Assembly: GCA_044238845.1 (NCBI GenBank)
Contig: JBIICN010000013.1
Span: forward strand, 1 to 64,000
DNA from: UBA4416 sp044238845
Lineage (GTDB): Bacteria > Bacteroidota > Bacteroidia > B-17B0 > Aurantibacillaceae
DNA: 64,000 nucleotides
Direction: 5' to 3'
Positions 1 to 9,436 of this stretch are shown one piece after another; within the stretch, counting starts at the first letter, position 1; every line of letters begins with the position of its first letter. Made by a program: the position numbers and the translations under genes. The notes under the pieces were generated by a model. It saw only the letters and a program-made list of their open reading frames with translations. It was not told where the DNA came from and did no database searches.

Positions 1-368
1 TCATGATGACCAGTTCCAAAACTCATTTTTGGAGTAATCACAATATCATGTTTTATATTTTGTGCTGCTGGATGAAAGTGCGCTCTGATGCAAACTAAAT
101 CATCTACATAAACAGGATTAAAATTTTTTTCCCATTCTTCATTCCAATTGGTTTTTGGAATAACGGATCTTACATACGAAAATGTAAAGTCTTCAAATGA
201 TAATTCTTTTACCAAATCTTCATTTTCAAATTCTTCTTGTATATAAGCATCAACTCCTGTTTCGTTTTGAGTAAAACTTTCAAAATCTAAATCTGCTAAT
301 AAAGCAATTAATATATCTGATCCTGGTTCTGGAGGAGTAATTGTAAATGTGTATTGAATATAGTCCAT
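1..368 (-). CDS. prmA: Ribosomal protein L11 methyltransferase, 5' part only
   Basis: Minus-strand gene whose start codon is the CAT at 366-368; it runs off the left edge, leaving about the first 122 residues. I translated it by hand. The N-terminal region contains NWNEEWEKNFNPV and, at the window edge, ITPKMSFGTGHH. The latter is the conserved stretch at the start of the SAM-binding methyltransferase domain of PrmA, whose family form is close to 'PGMAFGTGTH'. PrmA trimethylates ribosomal protein L11 in the cytoplasm. It lies downstream of tpiA on the same strand, a neighbourhood common in Bacteroidota, but here a small lipoprotein gene with its own terminator sits between them, so prmA probably has its own promoter. 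The catalytic domain is outside the window. Confidence 0.9.
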   Translation of the reverse strand, partial: MDYIQYTFTITPPEPGSDILIALLADLDFESFTQNETGVDAYIQEEFENEDLVKELSFEDFTFSYVRSVIPKTNWNEEWEKNFNPVYVDDLVCIRAHFHPAAQNIKHDIVITPKMSFGTGHH

Positions 369-447
369 ATTCAAATGTATGTATTATCATTTTCTTGTAA
401 ATCATAAATTCTAACATTTATGAAAATTAGCCTCTTAATTTCTTTTC

Positions 448-477
448 AAAAAAAAAGCCACCCAAATTGGATGGCTT
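448..477 (-). terminator. Rho-independent terminator after the small lipoprotein gene
   Basis: An inverted repeat AGCCACCC-AAATT-GGATGGCT (one mismatch) at about 456-476 is followed, on the minus strand, by a run of nine T (A-run 448-456 on plus). It lies about 20 bases after the stop of the 498-794 gene. Confidence 0.75.
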
Positions 478-497
478 TTCTGTAAAATAATTCTTAA

Positions 498-794
498 TTA
501 TTTGATAGCGCAAGCGCCATTTGTTTTTGTAACTGTAGTTTGTGTAAATCCTGCGTTACTATAAACGTCAGTCTTAATATCTTCATAATTACCGCACATT
601 GCTTCTGCTGTTTTTTTACCAGTTTTAGCGATTTCTCTTGTGTTAGTGCGAGTAGTTGTTGTATTTGCTTGTGTTTGAGCAGTTCCATTTACAGTTTTAG
701 TTTCTGTAATTGTACACTCGCAAGTAGCAGCTTTTTTGCAAGAAGCAAAAGATGCAACAGTAATAACTGAAGCTAATAAAATAATTTTTTTCAT
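498..794 (-). CDS. Small threonine-rich lipoprotein, unknown function
   Basis: A 98-residue protein beginning MKKIILLASVITVASFASCKK. This is a basic N-terminus, a hydrophobic stretch, and a cysteine at residue 19 followed by two lysines, so it is a probable signal-peptidase-II lipoprotein. After the anchor comes a short Thr/Asn-rich segment (about residues 25-55) and a C-terminal part with two more cysteines (67 and 95), besides C25 and C27 just after the anchor; these could form disulfides. I do not recognise a domain family. Small lipoproteins of this kind are frequent in Bacteroidota. It appears monocistronic, with a 121-base gap to tpiA upstream and a terminator right after its stop. Function cannot be assigned. 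Confidence 0.75.
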   Translation of the reverse strand: MKKIILLASVITVASFASCKKAATCECTITETKTVNGTAQTQANTTTTRTNTREIAKTGKKTAEAMCGNYEDIKTDVYSNAGFTQTTVTKTNGACAIK

Positions 795-915
795 TTTTAT
801 AGGTTTTTTTAAAGTTTAAACAAAATTAGGAGAATTTTTGTATAAACAACAACCGTTAAAAGGATTTTTAGCACATTTATATTTTTCTTTATCTATACTA
901 AATCTAAATAAAGAA

Positions 916-1674
916 TTAAAATGAATAGATGATTTTACAAAAATCGTCTGCTTTTAAAGATGCACCTCCAATTAGTCCGCCATCTACATCAGGGCATCCA
1001 AATAATTCCTGAGCGTTTTGAGCATTGCAGCTTCCACCGTATAGTATAGAAACATTACCTGCAATCGATGAATCATAAATGTCAGTCACAATACTTCTAA
1101 TAAAGGCATGCATTTCTTGTGCTTGAGCAGCTGTAGCGGTTTCTCCAGTTCCTATAGCCCAAACAGGCTCATATGCTAAAACAAATTTAGAAAATTCTAC
1201 CACCGTAAATTCTTTTAATACATTGGTTAATTGCTCTGTAATAACCTTAAAATGATTGTCGGTTTTACGTTCGTGAATCGTTTCTCCAATACAAAAAATA
1301 GGGCGAATATTATTTTTTAAGGCTTCTTTTATTTTTAATACTAAATCTTCATCTTTTTCCTTGAAATACTGTCTTCTTTCACTATGGCCAACTAAAACAT
1401 ATTCACATCCAACCGAACTTAGCATATTAGCACTTACTTCTCCAGTGAAGGCTCCACTTTCATATGTATGACAGTTTTGAGCACCAATATAAAAGTTTGG
1501 TTTATTAGTAATGCTTAATTTTACAGATTCTAAAAATGGAAATGGAGGAATAATGATTTTTGTTACTTCATCAACCTTATTCACTTGATTGACAATTTGC
1601 TCAACAAGAGTTTTAGCGTCTTGTAAAGATTTATTCATTTTCCAGTTACCAGCAACTATTTTCTGTCTACTCAT
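916..1674 (-). CDS. tpiA: Triosephosphate isomerase
   Basis: This 252-residue protein matches the normal length of TIM. It interconverts dihydroxyacetone phosphate and glyceraldehyde 3-phosphate in glycolysis and gluconeogenesis in the cytoplasm. All hallmark motifs are visible: the substrate-binding lysine in AGNWKMNK near residue 12, the electrophilic histidine in VGHSERR near residue 97, and the catalytic glutamate in YEPVWAIGTG near residue 170. The C-terminal phosphate-binding loop appears as LYGGSC and GGLIGGASL. Its ATG overlaps the TAA of the upstream permease gene by one base (TAATG), implying translational coupling with that membrane protein although the functions are unrelated. Confidence 0.97.
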   Translation of the reverse strand: MSRQKIVAGNWKMNKSLQDAKTLVEQIVNQVNKVDEVTKIIIPPFPFLESVKLSITNKPNFYIGAQNCHTYESGAFTGEVSANMLSSVGCEYVLVGHSERRQYFKEKDEDLVLKIKEALKNNIRPIFCIGETIHERKTDNHFKVITEQLTNVLKEFTVVEFSKFVLAYEPVWAIGTGETATAAQAQEMHAFIRSIVTDIYDSSIAGNVSILYGGSCNAQNAQELFGCPDVDGGLIGGASLKADDFCKIIYSF

Positions 1675-2750
1675 TATTTTACTCTAACACGTGGGTCTAA
1701 AACACCATAAGCAATGTCTACAAAAATATTAGTTACCACAAATATGGTAGCAAATATAAGCGTAGCTCCCATTACTACAGGCAAATCGTTTTTAGTAAGG
1801 GCTTCAAACACTTCATATCCAATACCTTTCCAACTAAAAATATATTCAACAAATACAGCTCCCGCCATTAATCCTGCAAACCAACCTGAAATGGCAGTCA
1901 CAACAGGATTTAACGCATTTTTTAAGGCATGTTTAATAATAACGGCATACATTGATAAACCTTTCGCTTTAGCTGTTCTGATGTAGTCTTGACTCATGAC
2001 ATCTAATAAAGAACTCCTCATTAATTGCACTACAATGGCTAAAGGTCTAATTCCTAGTGTTATAGATGGAAGAATTAAATTTTTTAATTTTAGTTTTTCA
2101 CCATCCCAAACATCAATATCATACAAACTACCAGTTGGAGACAAGCCGGTATAGTCTGCCAACACATAGCCAAATAACCAAGCAATTATTAAACCCACAA
2201 AAAACGAAGGTGCTGCCATACCCAATACCGCTAACACAAGCGATAACCTGTCGTAAATAGTGTTGCGCTTAATTGCACTAATAATGCCTAAAAATATTCC
2301 AATAATTGATGCAATAACGATTGAGGTAAATGCTAATACAGCTGTTTCAGGTAAAGTTTCTATAATAATATCTGAAACTCTCCTTTTTGTAATATAGGAT
2401 CGTCTTAAATATGGCAATTTGGCAACAATTGATTTATTATTTCCTAAAATAAATAGCGGAGTCCAACTGTATTTTTCTGGATTTAAAAACCAGTGGCTTT
2501 GGTTATTAGAATTATCATGAATGGAAATAGGTGATAAATCATTTAAATACATGGCGTATTGTTCCATAATTGGCCTATCTGTTCCTAAATCTTTGTGTAT
2601 AGCTTCAATAGCATCTTTATTAGCCCTTTGTCCCAACATTATAGTGGCAGGATCGCCAGGTAATACGTTAAATAAAAAAAAGATAACAGTAATTACCCCA
2701 TATAAAACGAGAATACCATATAATATTTTTTTAGTTACGTATTTTATCAC
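1674..2750 (-). CDS. Oligopeptide/dipeptide-type ABC transporter permease (DppB/OppB family)
   Basis: A 358-residue inner-membrane protein. It begins with a membrane segment (KKILYGILVLYGVITVIFFL) followed by the family signature LPGDPATIMLGQ, typical of the first TM and loop of DppB/OppB permeases. A second group of membrane segments follows a periplasmic insert of roughly 100 residues. The cytoplasmic EAA loop that contacts the ATPase is recognisable around ALKNALNPVVTAISGWFAG. The last residues end in LDPRVRVK, normal for the family. No ATPase, second permease or binding-protein gene is adjacent on this strand, so the substrate cannot be deduced and the remaining subunits must be elsewhere. 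It is co-transcribed with tpiA. Confidence 0.9.
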   Translation of the reverse strand: MIKYVTKKILYGILVLYGVITVIFFLFNVLPGDPATIMLGQRANKDAIEAIHKDLGTDRPIMEQYAMYLNDLSPISIHDNSNNQSHWFLNPEKYSWTPLFILGNNKSIVAKLPYLRRSYITKRRVSDIIIETLPETAVLAFTSIVIASIIGIFLGIISAIKRNTIYDRLSLVLAVLGMAAPSFFVGLIIAWLFGYVLADYTGLSPTGSLYDIDVWDGEKLKLKNLILPSITLGIRPLAIVVQLMRSSLLDVMSQDYIRTAKAKGLSMYAVIIKHALKNALNPVVTAISGWFAGLMAGAVFVEYIFSWKGIGYEVFEALTKNDLPVVMGATLIFATIFVVTNIFVDIAYGVLDPRVRVK

Positions 2751-2833
2751 AATTTAGCGGCAATGTATAATCTGCTAAGTAAATAAATAATTTCAGTAAA
2801 TAAAATAATTTCAGCGAAAATTAAAGATTATAG

Positions 2834-2861
2834 TTTGCATTAAATTTTTAAGGTAAATTTG
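2834..2861 (+). promoter_or_regulatory. Bacteroidota-type promoter for the patatin gene
   Basis: TTTG at 2834-2837 and TAAATTTG at 2854-2861 match the Bacteroidota sigma-ABfr pattern TTTG-N17-23-TAnnTTTG except that the spacer is 16. The predicted transcription start falls only a few bases before the TTG start at 2868, so the mRNA would be leaderless or nearly so. Inferred from pattern only. Confidence 0.45.
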
Positions 2862-2867
2862 TAAGAA

Positions 2868-5183
2868 TTGAAATTGTATCGTAAAATACTCGCTTTTTTG
2901 AGTTCCATCATTTTTATTGGAGCAATTTTTATTGTTCAAAAAGCTCACGCTCAAAAAGTAGGCGTTGTTATGAGTGGCGGTGGCGCTAGTGGTATAGCTC
3001 ATATTGGAGTTTTAAAAGCTCTCGAAGAAAATCATATTCCAATTAATTGTATAAGCGGAACATCTATTGGTAGTATCATTGGTGGGTTGTACTCTTCGGG
3101 GTATTCGCCCATAGAAATTGAGAAAATGGTAAAAGATCAAACCTTTTCTAATTTAACAAAAGGCGAAATGTCGCCTAAATTTGGATATTATGTTCGTAAA
3201 CGAGATGACTATGCCTCTTGGCGAACACTTAAATTAAATTTAAATAACTCATTACTAAGTAATTTAGCTACTAATTTAATTAATTCAGTTCCAATTGATT
3301 TTTATTTAATGGAAACCTTTGCGCCAGCAAATGCAGCTTCTAATTATAATTTTGATAGTTTGATGGTTCCTTTTAGATGTGTAGCCTCAGATATTGAAAA
3401 AAAACGAAGTGTTGTTTTTAGAGATGGTGATATGCCTTCTGCTATTCGAGCATCTATGAGCTATCCTTTTTATATTAGGCCAATATCTATTGATAGTACT
3501 TTGTTATTTGATGGAGGCTTGTATAATAATTTTCCCACGAATGTGATGTATGAAGAAATGTTTCCTGATTTTATTATTGGAAGCTCAGTGGCAGAAAATT
3601 CACAAGTGCCAAGCGACGATAATTTATATTTGCAACTACGAAATATGTTGATGAATAAAAGTGATTTTAATCCTGTTTGTGAAAATGGGATTATTGTTCA
3701 ACCTTGGGCAGATGTGGGAGTTTTTAATTTTGAATCTGCTCAGCGATTGATAGATAGTGGGTATGTTGCTACCATGAGGCAAATGCCTAAAATAAAAGCA
3801 TGTATTTCAAATTTTGAAAAACCAGAAGTTTTAGCAGAAAAACGACGAGTTTTTAAAGGCAAAGTTGTTATTTCAAAGATGACTTTTAATAAAGTCGTTG
3901 TAAAGGGCGTTAAACCTAAAATGCAAAAATTTGTTACACAAAGTATTACTAACAAAAGGGATACATTCACTTTTAAACAATTAAAACGCCAGTATTTTAG
4001 AATGATGGCTGATGAAAAAATTAAATCGGCTTATCCTACGACTAAACTTGACACTTCATCTGGAAAGTACACATTAACACTAAATACAAAAAAAGATAAG
4101 CATTTGTTTTTTGACATTGGTGGAAACTTATCAAATCGTCCCATAAGTAATTTCTTTTTAGCTGTGCAATATAACCATATTGGTAGAATTGGTTTTACGG
4201 CTTATGCCAATGGTTATTTAGGTAAGTTAAACTCAAGCTCACATACTAAATTACGGTTTGAGTTTCCCACTAAAATACCATTTTACATAGAGCCATCTTT
4301 CACGATTTCAAGATGGGATTATTATAAAAGTAGCGCATTGTTTTATGACTTCGAAAAACCGGCTTATTTGGTGCAAGAAGATTTATTTGGAGAGTTAAAC
4401 ATAGGTGCGCCAGTTGGTAATATTGGTAAAATAGTGTTAACTGGCGGAATGAGCGAATGGAAAAATAAATACTATCAAGTGGAACAATTTACAAGGTTAG
4501 ATACAAGTGATGTTAGTGTTTTTGATTTTGGTTACGGACAATTATCTTATCAAATCAATACCCTTAACCGAAAACAATACGCTTCAGAAGGCACTAATTT
4601 AATACTAAGAGCTAAGTATGTGAGCGGAGTGGAACATTATTATCCAGGTTCAACGGCAAAAGATAGTGCCTTTGTTATAAATGGACCAGGACATGATTGG
4701 TTTAATATAAAATTGACAATTGATAAATACATCAAGCCAATTAAATATTTTAAAATTGGAGTTTTTGCCGAAGGAGTTTATTCATCACAAGATTTTTTCA
4801 GAAACTACAATGCCTCGATTCTTTCGGCGCCATCCTTTAATCCTATTCCTGAAAGTCAAACTTTATTTATTAATGATTACAGAGCTCATCAATATGTGGC
4901 AGGAGGCTTAAAAGCGATTGCTACACCATATAACAATTTGGATGTGCGATTCGAAGCTTATTTGTTTCAGCCAGTGCTTTCTATAATAAAAGTTACAGAT
5001 AATAAAGCAGATTATAGTACACCTTTTTTATATCGCCATTTTTTAGGAATGGGCTCTTTAATTTATCATACACCTATTGGGCCTATCAGTATTGGGGTTA
5101 ATTATTACGATCAAAATGAAAATAGTTTCTCGTTTTTCTTCCATTTTGGTTATACTATTTATAATAAAAAGTCAATTGATTAA
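2868..5183 (+). CDS. Patatin-like phospholipase with C-terminal outer-membrane beta-barrel
   Basis: A 771-residue protein. The TTG start at 2868 is chosen because it provides a signal peptide (hydrophobic segment FLSSIIFIGAIFIVQKAHA, cleavage before QKVG). A patatin domain follows: oxyanion-hole glycines in MSGGGASGIAHIG, nucleophile Ser in GTSIG, and catalytic Asp in FDGGLYNN. From about residue 320 comes a POTRA-like linker, and from about residue 400 to the end alternating hydrophobic strands consistent with a 16-strand BamA/surface-antigen-type barrel. The architecture matches type Vd (PlpD/FplA-like) patatin autotransporters, and Bacteroidota proteins of this form are common. Predicted role: lipid hydrolysis at or outside the outer membrane. 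It is transcribed divergently from the permease gene. Confidence 0.9.
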   Translation: MKLYRKILAFLSSIIFIGAIFIVQKAHAQKVGVVMSGGGASGIAHIGVLKALEENHIPINCISGTSIGSIIGGLYSSGYSPIEIEKMVKDQTFSNLTKGEMSPKFGYYVRKRDDYASWRTLKLNLNNSLLSNLATNLINSVPIDFYLMETFAPANAASNYNFDSLMVPFRCVASDIEKKRSVVFRDGDMPSAIRASMSYPFYIRPISIDSTLLFDGGLYNNFPTNVMYEEMFPDFIIGSSVAENSQVPSDDNLYLQLRNMLMNKSDFNPVCENGIIVQPWADVGVFNFESAQRLIDSGYVATMRQMPKIKACISNFEKPEVLAEKRRVFKGKVVISKMTFNKVVVKGVKPKMQKFVTQSITNKRDTFTFKQLKRQYFRMMADEKIKSAYPTTKLDTSSGKYTLTLNTKKDKHLFFDIGGNLSNRPISNFFLAVQYNHIGRIGFTAYANGYLGKLNSSSHTKLRFEFPTKIPFYIEPSFTISRWDYYKSSALFYDFEKPAYLVQEDLFGELNIGAPVGNIGKIVLTGGMSEWKNKYYQVEQFTRLDTSDVSVFDFGYGQLSYQINTLNRKQYASEGTNLILRAKYVSGVEHYYPGSTAKDSAFVINGPGHDWFNIKLTIDKYIKPIKYFKIGVFAEGVYSSQDFFRNYNASILSAPSFNPIPESQTLFINDYRAHQYVAGGLKAIATPYNNLDVRFEAYLFQPVLSIIKVTDNKADYSTPFLYRHFLGMGSLIYHTPIGPISIGVNYYDQNENSFSFFFHFGYTIYNKKSID

Positions 5184-5341
5184 TTTTTTATTAAGTTCAC
5201 TAGCCACTATTAACTTGTCAATACCACTATTGCCTATTTCACTCATTTAACAAATTTTAAATATATCAAATCCATTATTGGACTTAAATTTGGAAGCAAT
5301 CAAGTCAATTAAATTCTTATTTTTGAATACTATTATAACCT

Positions 5342-6865
5342 ATGAAGAAACTATTATTAAGCCTAAGTTTGTTGTCAATCATAACAAACATTTCTGCTCA
5401 AGCAAGTCAAGGTCACGACATTCGAGTTAATTTTAAAAACTGTAAAGATACAGTGATGTATTTAGCGTTTTATCAATTTGATAAATCCTATTTAGCCGAT
5501 ACATGTAAAAAAATAGTAAAAGGTCAAGTAGTGTTTAAAGGTAAAAATACTTTAGAAAAAGGTGTTTATTATTTGGTAAGTCAAGATAAAGCAAGGTACT
5601 TTGATTTTTTTGTGAGCGATAATAATCAAAAAATAGTGATGAGTACTGATACAGCTGATTTAGTAAAAAATCTAAAATGTACTTCTCATAAAGAAAATGA
5701 TGACTTTTTTAACTATATCCGCTTTATTACCGCTAAGAATAAAGAATATGGTGAGGTACGTGCTAAAACCAAAGGCATGAGCGCAAAAGATTCAGCGGCA
5801 TTTATGCTGGAAAAAGGTAAAATTTTAAATGAAACAGTGCTTGCTTTCGAAAACTTATTTTTAGAACAACATAAAGGGACTTTTGTAGCTGATGTTGTTG
5901 GCTTAAAAATGGAAAAAGAAGCAAAGGATATTCCTAAAGCATCAAATGGTCGTCCAGATAGTTTATACATTTATAATTACTATAAAAATCACTATTGGGA
6001 TGGTGTTAATTTTCAAGACGATGGCATTATGAGAACACCTTTTTTTGCTGATCGTTTAAAAAAATATTTCAACAATGTGATTATTCAACATCCTGATACC
6101 ATGTCTGTTGAAATAGACCGAATAATGGCTAAAACAAAAGCAGGAACGATGATGCAAAAATTACTAATTGCTCATTTTTTATCTACTGCCGAAACTTCTA
6201 AATTAATGGGATTTGATAAAGTATTTGTGCATGTTATTGATAAATACATCAGAACTGGCATGGCTAAAGAAGTTTATGAGGCCGCAACTATTGAAAAAAT
6301 AAAAGAACGTGGAGATATTTTAAAACCTTTATTATTAGGAAGTCAAGCTCCTGATTTATTAATGATTGATACTATTGGACACAAACAAATACAAAAAATG
6401 GGCTTTGACACAGTAAAAACAAGTGCAGGAGCTACTAAATTGTATTATGATAATGCTCAAAATTTAGCACAAACATTTGTATCGTTATATGGTGTTAAAA
6501 CAGATTATTTAGTGTTAGTATTTTGGGATGTTGATTGTGGACATTGTAAAACTGAAATACCAAAATTATTGGAAGAATATCATGCTTTGAAAAAAGAAGG
6601 AATTGATTTAAAAGTATTTAGTGTTTATACTCAGCATGATTATGAAAAATGGCGTAAATACATTATTGAAAATAAATTAGATTGGATTAATATTTATGAC
6701 GGAGTTCACGTAAATAATATTAAAGAGAAATACGACATTTATTCAACTCCTGTAATTTATGTTTTAAATAAAGATAAACGAATTAAAGCTAAACGTATAG
6801 GCACTGAACAATTGAAAGATATTGTTAAACAGATGGAAAAAGAATATAAATCTGTTAAAAAGTAA
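5342..6865 (+). CDS. Secreted TlpA-like thioredoxin-fold protein with DUF4369/DUF5106-like N-terminal part
   Basis: A 507-residue protein with signal peptide MKKLLLSLSLLSIITNISAQ. The first approximately 150 residues look like the DUF4369 beta-rich domain and the middle like DUF5106. From about residue 385 there is a TlpA/ResA-type thioredoxin domain with the redox motif CGHC in FWDVDCGHCKTEIP. The cis-proline appears in YDIYSTPVIYVLNKD. Such proteins are abundant in Bacteroidota as periplasmic thiol-disulfide oxidoreductases of unknown substrate. A TATTTTTG box at 5318-5325 could be its -7 element, and a strong terminator follows, so it appears monocistronic. Confidence 0.88.
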   Translation: MKKLLLSLSLLSIITNISAQASQGHDIRVNFKNCKDTVMYLAFYQFDKSYLADTCKKIVKGQVVFKGKNTLEKGVYYLVSQDKARYFDFFVSDNNQKIVMSTDTADLVKNLKCTSHKENDDFFNYIRFITAKNKEYGEVRAKTKGMSAKDSAAFMLEKGKILNETVLAFENLFLEQHKGTFVADVVGLKMEKEAKDIPKASNGRPDSLYIYNYYKNHYWDGVNFQDDGIMRTPFFADRLKKYFNNVIIQHPDTMSVEIDRIMAKTKAGTMMQKLLIAHFLSTAETSKLMGFDKVFVHVIDKYIRTGMAKEVYEAATIEKIKERGDILKPLLLGSQAPDLLMIDTIGHKQIQKMGFDTVKTSAGATKLYYDNAQNLAQTFVSLYGVKTDYLVLVFWDVDCGHCKTEIPKLLEEYHALKKEGIDLKVFSVYTQHDYEKWRKYIIENKLDWINIYDGVHVNNIKEKYDIYSTPVIYVLNKDKRIKAKRIGTEQLKDIVKQMEKEYKSVKK

Positions 6866-6882
6866 AATCTCAGATAACATTT

Positions 6883-6915
6883 AAAAAAAAGCCGTTCATT
6901 AGAGCGGCTTTTTTG
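6883..6915 (+). terminator. Rho-independent terminator
   Basis: A 9-bp stem AAGCCGTTC / GAGCGGCTT (one G-T pair) with loop ATTA at 6889-6910 is followed by T's. It is flanked by an A-run and sits just after the thioredoxin gene. Confidence 0.88.
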
Positions 6916-6949
6916 TATTTTTATGTTTTTTATATAAAATCATAAACCC

Positions 6950-9382
6950 ATGAAAATTAATTTTATTTTTTCCATAATCCTTTTTTTAGTAGGATTTAAT
7001 CAAATTTCTTTCGCTCAAATTAATATTAAAGTTAAAGTTAAAAGTGTTTCAGTAAGTTCAAGTTTTGATTGCGATGCTGGCGGTTCTGATAATAGTGATT
7101 ATGTGTTTGAATATAAAGTTCAGGATAATTCGTCTTCTTCATACTCTAATAATTCGCCAGTAGCTGGTAGTATTGGCATGTGTAATTATGTAACACTTAA
7201 TGAAAATAATGGTCCTTTTACTTTGTCCCCTTCCTCTCCAGGATTAGCTATTTTCTCGCCATCCAACGGTGTTTTTTTTGACAGAAGCTATAATTGCAAA
7301 AGTGATGTGCCTTCAAGCTTTACATTAACTTGGAGTGCTTATGAAAATGATGATGTTGTTGTACCTTCTATTACGCCAATTGCTAATGGAACAATTACAC
7401 CGCAAGTAAACAGTTATACAGTCCCAAACTCGAGTGGAACCTTCACGACTCAATTTACACAAACATCTACCGAAGGCGCATGTCCTCAAACTTACTTTAT
7501 TGAGTTTGAATTAGAGAAAACGGTCGGAAGTTTTTCTCCTTTAGCAATATTCTCAGCTTCAGGTAATACAATATGCACAGGTGCTACAAATGGAGAGATT
7601 GAAGTTGCAGTTACCGGAGGATCAGGAACCGTTTTATACGATTGGAGTAATGATGGATTAAGTGATTATGATGATAATCTAGAATTAACTAGTGTAAGCG
7701 CTGGTAGTTATACATTAGTGGTAAAAGATGCTTTGAATTGCACAGATACAGTTTCTTCAAGTGTTTTTGAAACGGATATTCCTGCCAATATTTCTTCGTT
7801 TACAGTTGCTTCACCTACAGTTTGTGCAGGACAAAGCGCCGTTGCTTATGCGGTTCCTTCTCAAAGTAATACCATTTTTGTTTGGAATTATAATGCCGCT
7901 GGAACTTATATGAATGGAACTGGAAATGCAATTAACATTGACTTTAATTCTACGGCAAATACAGGAACATTAAGTGTATATGCACAAAATAGTTGTTCTA
8001 TAACACCAACCTTAACAATGGTTGTTACAGTGAGTCCACTTCCTAATGTTACAATTAACGGTAATAATTTAATATGCCAAAATACTCAACAAATATTAAC
8101 AGCTTCTGGAGCATCTTCTTATACTTGGAATACAGGTGCACAAACATCGAGTGTTTCGGTTAGTAGTTCCGTTAGCTCAATTTATACAGTAAACGCTTCT
8201 AGTCCATCTGGTTGCATTTCAGCTAAGCAATTTACTGTAGATGTATTGCCCACTCCAACTGTTCAAATAAATGCCTCTTCTCTAACAGTTTGTCCTCATC
8301 AAACAGTAACTGCTGTTGCGGTTGGAAGTGGTAATTTATTTATATGGAGTGATGGATTTATTGGAGCAAGCCATACTGTTTCGGCTACCGCAACAACAGT
8401 ATATACAGTAACAAATACCTTTACAAATTCTTGCTTTGCTCAAACAACTTTTACTTTAAATGTTAGCGGTACCGCTTTATCAGTTGCAGGAAATCAAACG
8501 GTTTGTACCGCAGGTGTTGTATCTTTAACGGTTACAGGCGCTCCAACATACAGTTGGAGTAATGGAGTGAGTACTAGCACAAATTCATTTTCTCCTAACT
8601 CAACAACAACAGTCAGTGTTTTAGGGGTTGATGGCGCTGGTTGTCGTGATTCATTAACTTTAAATATTTTTGTAATTGATCCGCCAACTGTAACTATTAC
8701 AGGTTTGGATACTATTTGTGAAGGTCAATCGGTAACACTAACAGCTAATGCAAGTAATGATGTAACTGGTTATACTTGGAATTCAGGTAGTATTTCATCC
8801 TCTATTACAGTAACGCCGTTAGCAACTTTTACTTATGTGGCCACTGTTTCTAACGGCGTATGTTCGGTTAGTGATAATTATCAAGTGTACGTGCGATTAA
8901 TACCTACTGCTGATTTTAATATACCAAGCACACCTTTATGTGCAACAGAAGGTGTATACACATTTACAGCATTACCTTCTGGCGGAAATTATTCAGGAAT
9001 AAGTGTAATAGGTAATACATTTGATCCATCTATAGGTGTAGGAGTTTATCCTATTACCTATTCGGTAAATGTTGGTAATGGTTGTATCGCATCAGTTACA
9101 AATAGTGTTGAGGTGATGGTGTGTACAGGATTATCAACTTATCAAAATGAAGTAGGTTTAGCATTATATCCTAACCCAGCTGCTGGTGAGGTGTTTTTAA
9201 AATCTAATAAAGAAATGGCTTCCATTTATGTTTATGATTACTTTGGTAAATTAGTAAAAATGATAGAGGTAAATACCTTGGAAACTAAAATAGATGTAAG
9301 TGATTTAGCTAAAGGCTTGTACTCATTTACTATTGCTATGAACGATCGCTCTCAAACTATTATAAAGGTGGTGAAAGAGTAA
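6950..9382 (+). CDS. T9SS-secreted adhesin-like protein with Ig/PKD-like repeats and type A sorting domain
   Basis: An 810-residue protein with signal peptide MKINFIFSIILFLVGFNQISFAQ. Residues of about 200-260 resemble a SprB-type repeat (GNTICTGATNGEIEVAVTGG ... SAGSYTLVVKDALNCTDTV). Several Ig/PKD-like modules of about 75-80 residues follow, each carrying an 'ICEGQSVTLTA ... YTWNSG' pattern. The last approximately 75 residues are a type A C-terminal sorting domain: LYPNPAAGEVFLKS ... IYVYDYFGKLVKMIEV ... IDVSDLAKGLYSFTI ... KVVKE. It should cross the outer membrane by the T9SS encoded at 54.6-60.9 kb and be surface-attached or released. The ligand is unknown. It is flanked by terminators on both sides, so it is a single-gene unit. 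Confidence 0.9.
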   Translation: MKINFIFSIILFLVGFNQISFAQINIKVKVKSVSVSSSFDCDAGGSDNSDYVFEYKVQDNSSSSYSNNSPVAGSIGMCNYVTLNENNGPFTLSPSSPGLAIFSPSNGVFFDRSYNCKSDVPSSFTLTWSAYENDDVVVPSITPIANGTITPQVNSYTVPNSSGTFTTQFTQTSTEGACPQTYFIEFELEKTVGSFSPLAIFSASGNTICTGATNGEIEVAVTGGSGTVLYDWSNDGLSDYDDNLELTSVSAGSYTLVVKDALNCTDTVSSSVFETDIPANISSFTVASPTVCAGQSAVAYAVPSQSNTIFVWNYNAAGTYMNGTGNAINIDFNSTANTGTLSVYAQNSCSITPTLTMVVTVSPLPNVTINGNNLICQNTQQILTASGASSYTWNTGAQTSSVSVSSSVSSIYTVNASSPSGCISAKQFTVDVLPTPTVQINASSLTVCPHQTVTAVAVGSGNLFIWSDGFIGASHTVSATATTVYTVTNTFTNSCFAQTTFTLNVSGTALSVAGNQTVCTAGVVSLTVTGAPTYSWSNGVSTSTNSFSPNSTTTVSVLGVDGAGCRDSLTLNIFVIDPPTVTITGLDTICEGQSVTLTANASNDVTGYTWNSGSISSSITVTPLATFTYVATVSNGVCSVSDNYQVYVRLIPTADFNIPSTPLCATEGVYTFTALPSGGNYSGISVIGNTFDPSIGVGVYPITYSVNVGNGCIASVTNSVEVMVCTGLSTYQNEVGLALYPNPAAGEVFLKSNKEMASIYVYDYFGKLVKMIEVNTLETKIDVSDLAKGLYSFTIAMNDRSQTIIKVVKE

Positions 9383-9401
9383 TCTTTTACTTTTTTACAA
9401 T

Positions 9402-9436
9402 AAAAAACTCCTGTCGATTGATAGGAGTTTTTATTT
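9402..9436. terminator. Bidirectional terminator between convergent genes
   Basis: An 11-bp stem AAACTCCTGTC / GATAGGAGTTT with loop GATT (9405-9430, one G-T pair) is flanked by A's on the left and T's on the right. It serves the plus-strand adhesin gene and the minus-strand crcB gene, whose stop codon it abuts. Confidence 0.9.

Noticed and set aside
540..770. Antisense ORF over the small lipoprotein gene
   Set aside because: The cysteine/serine-rich translation is a shadow of the lipoprotein gene on the opposite strand.
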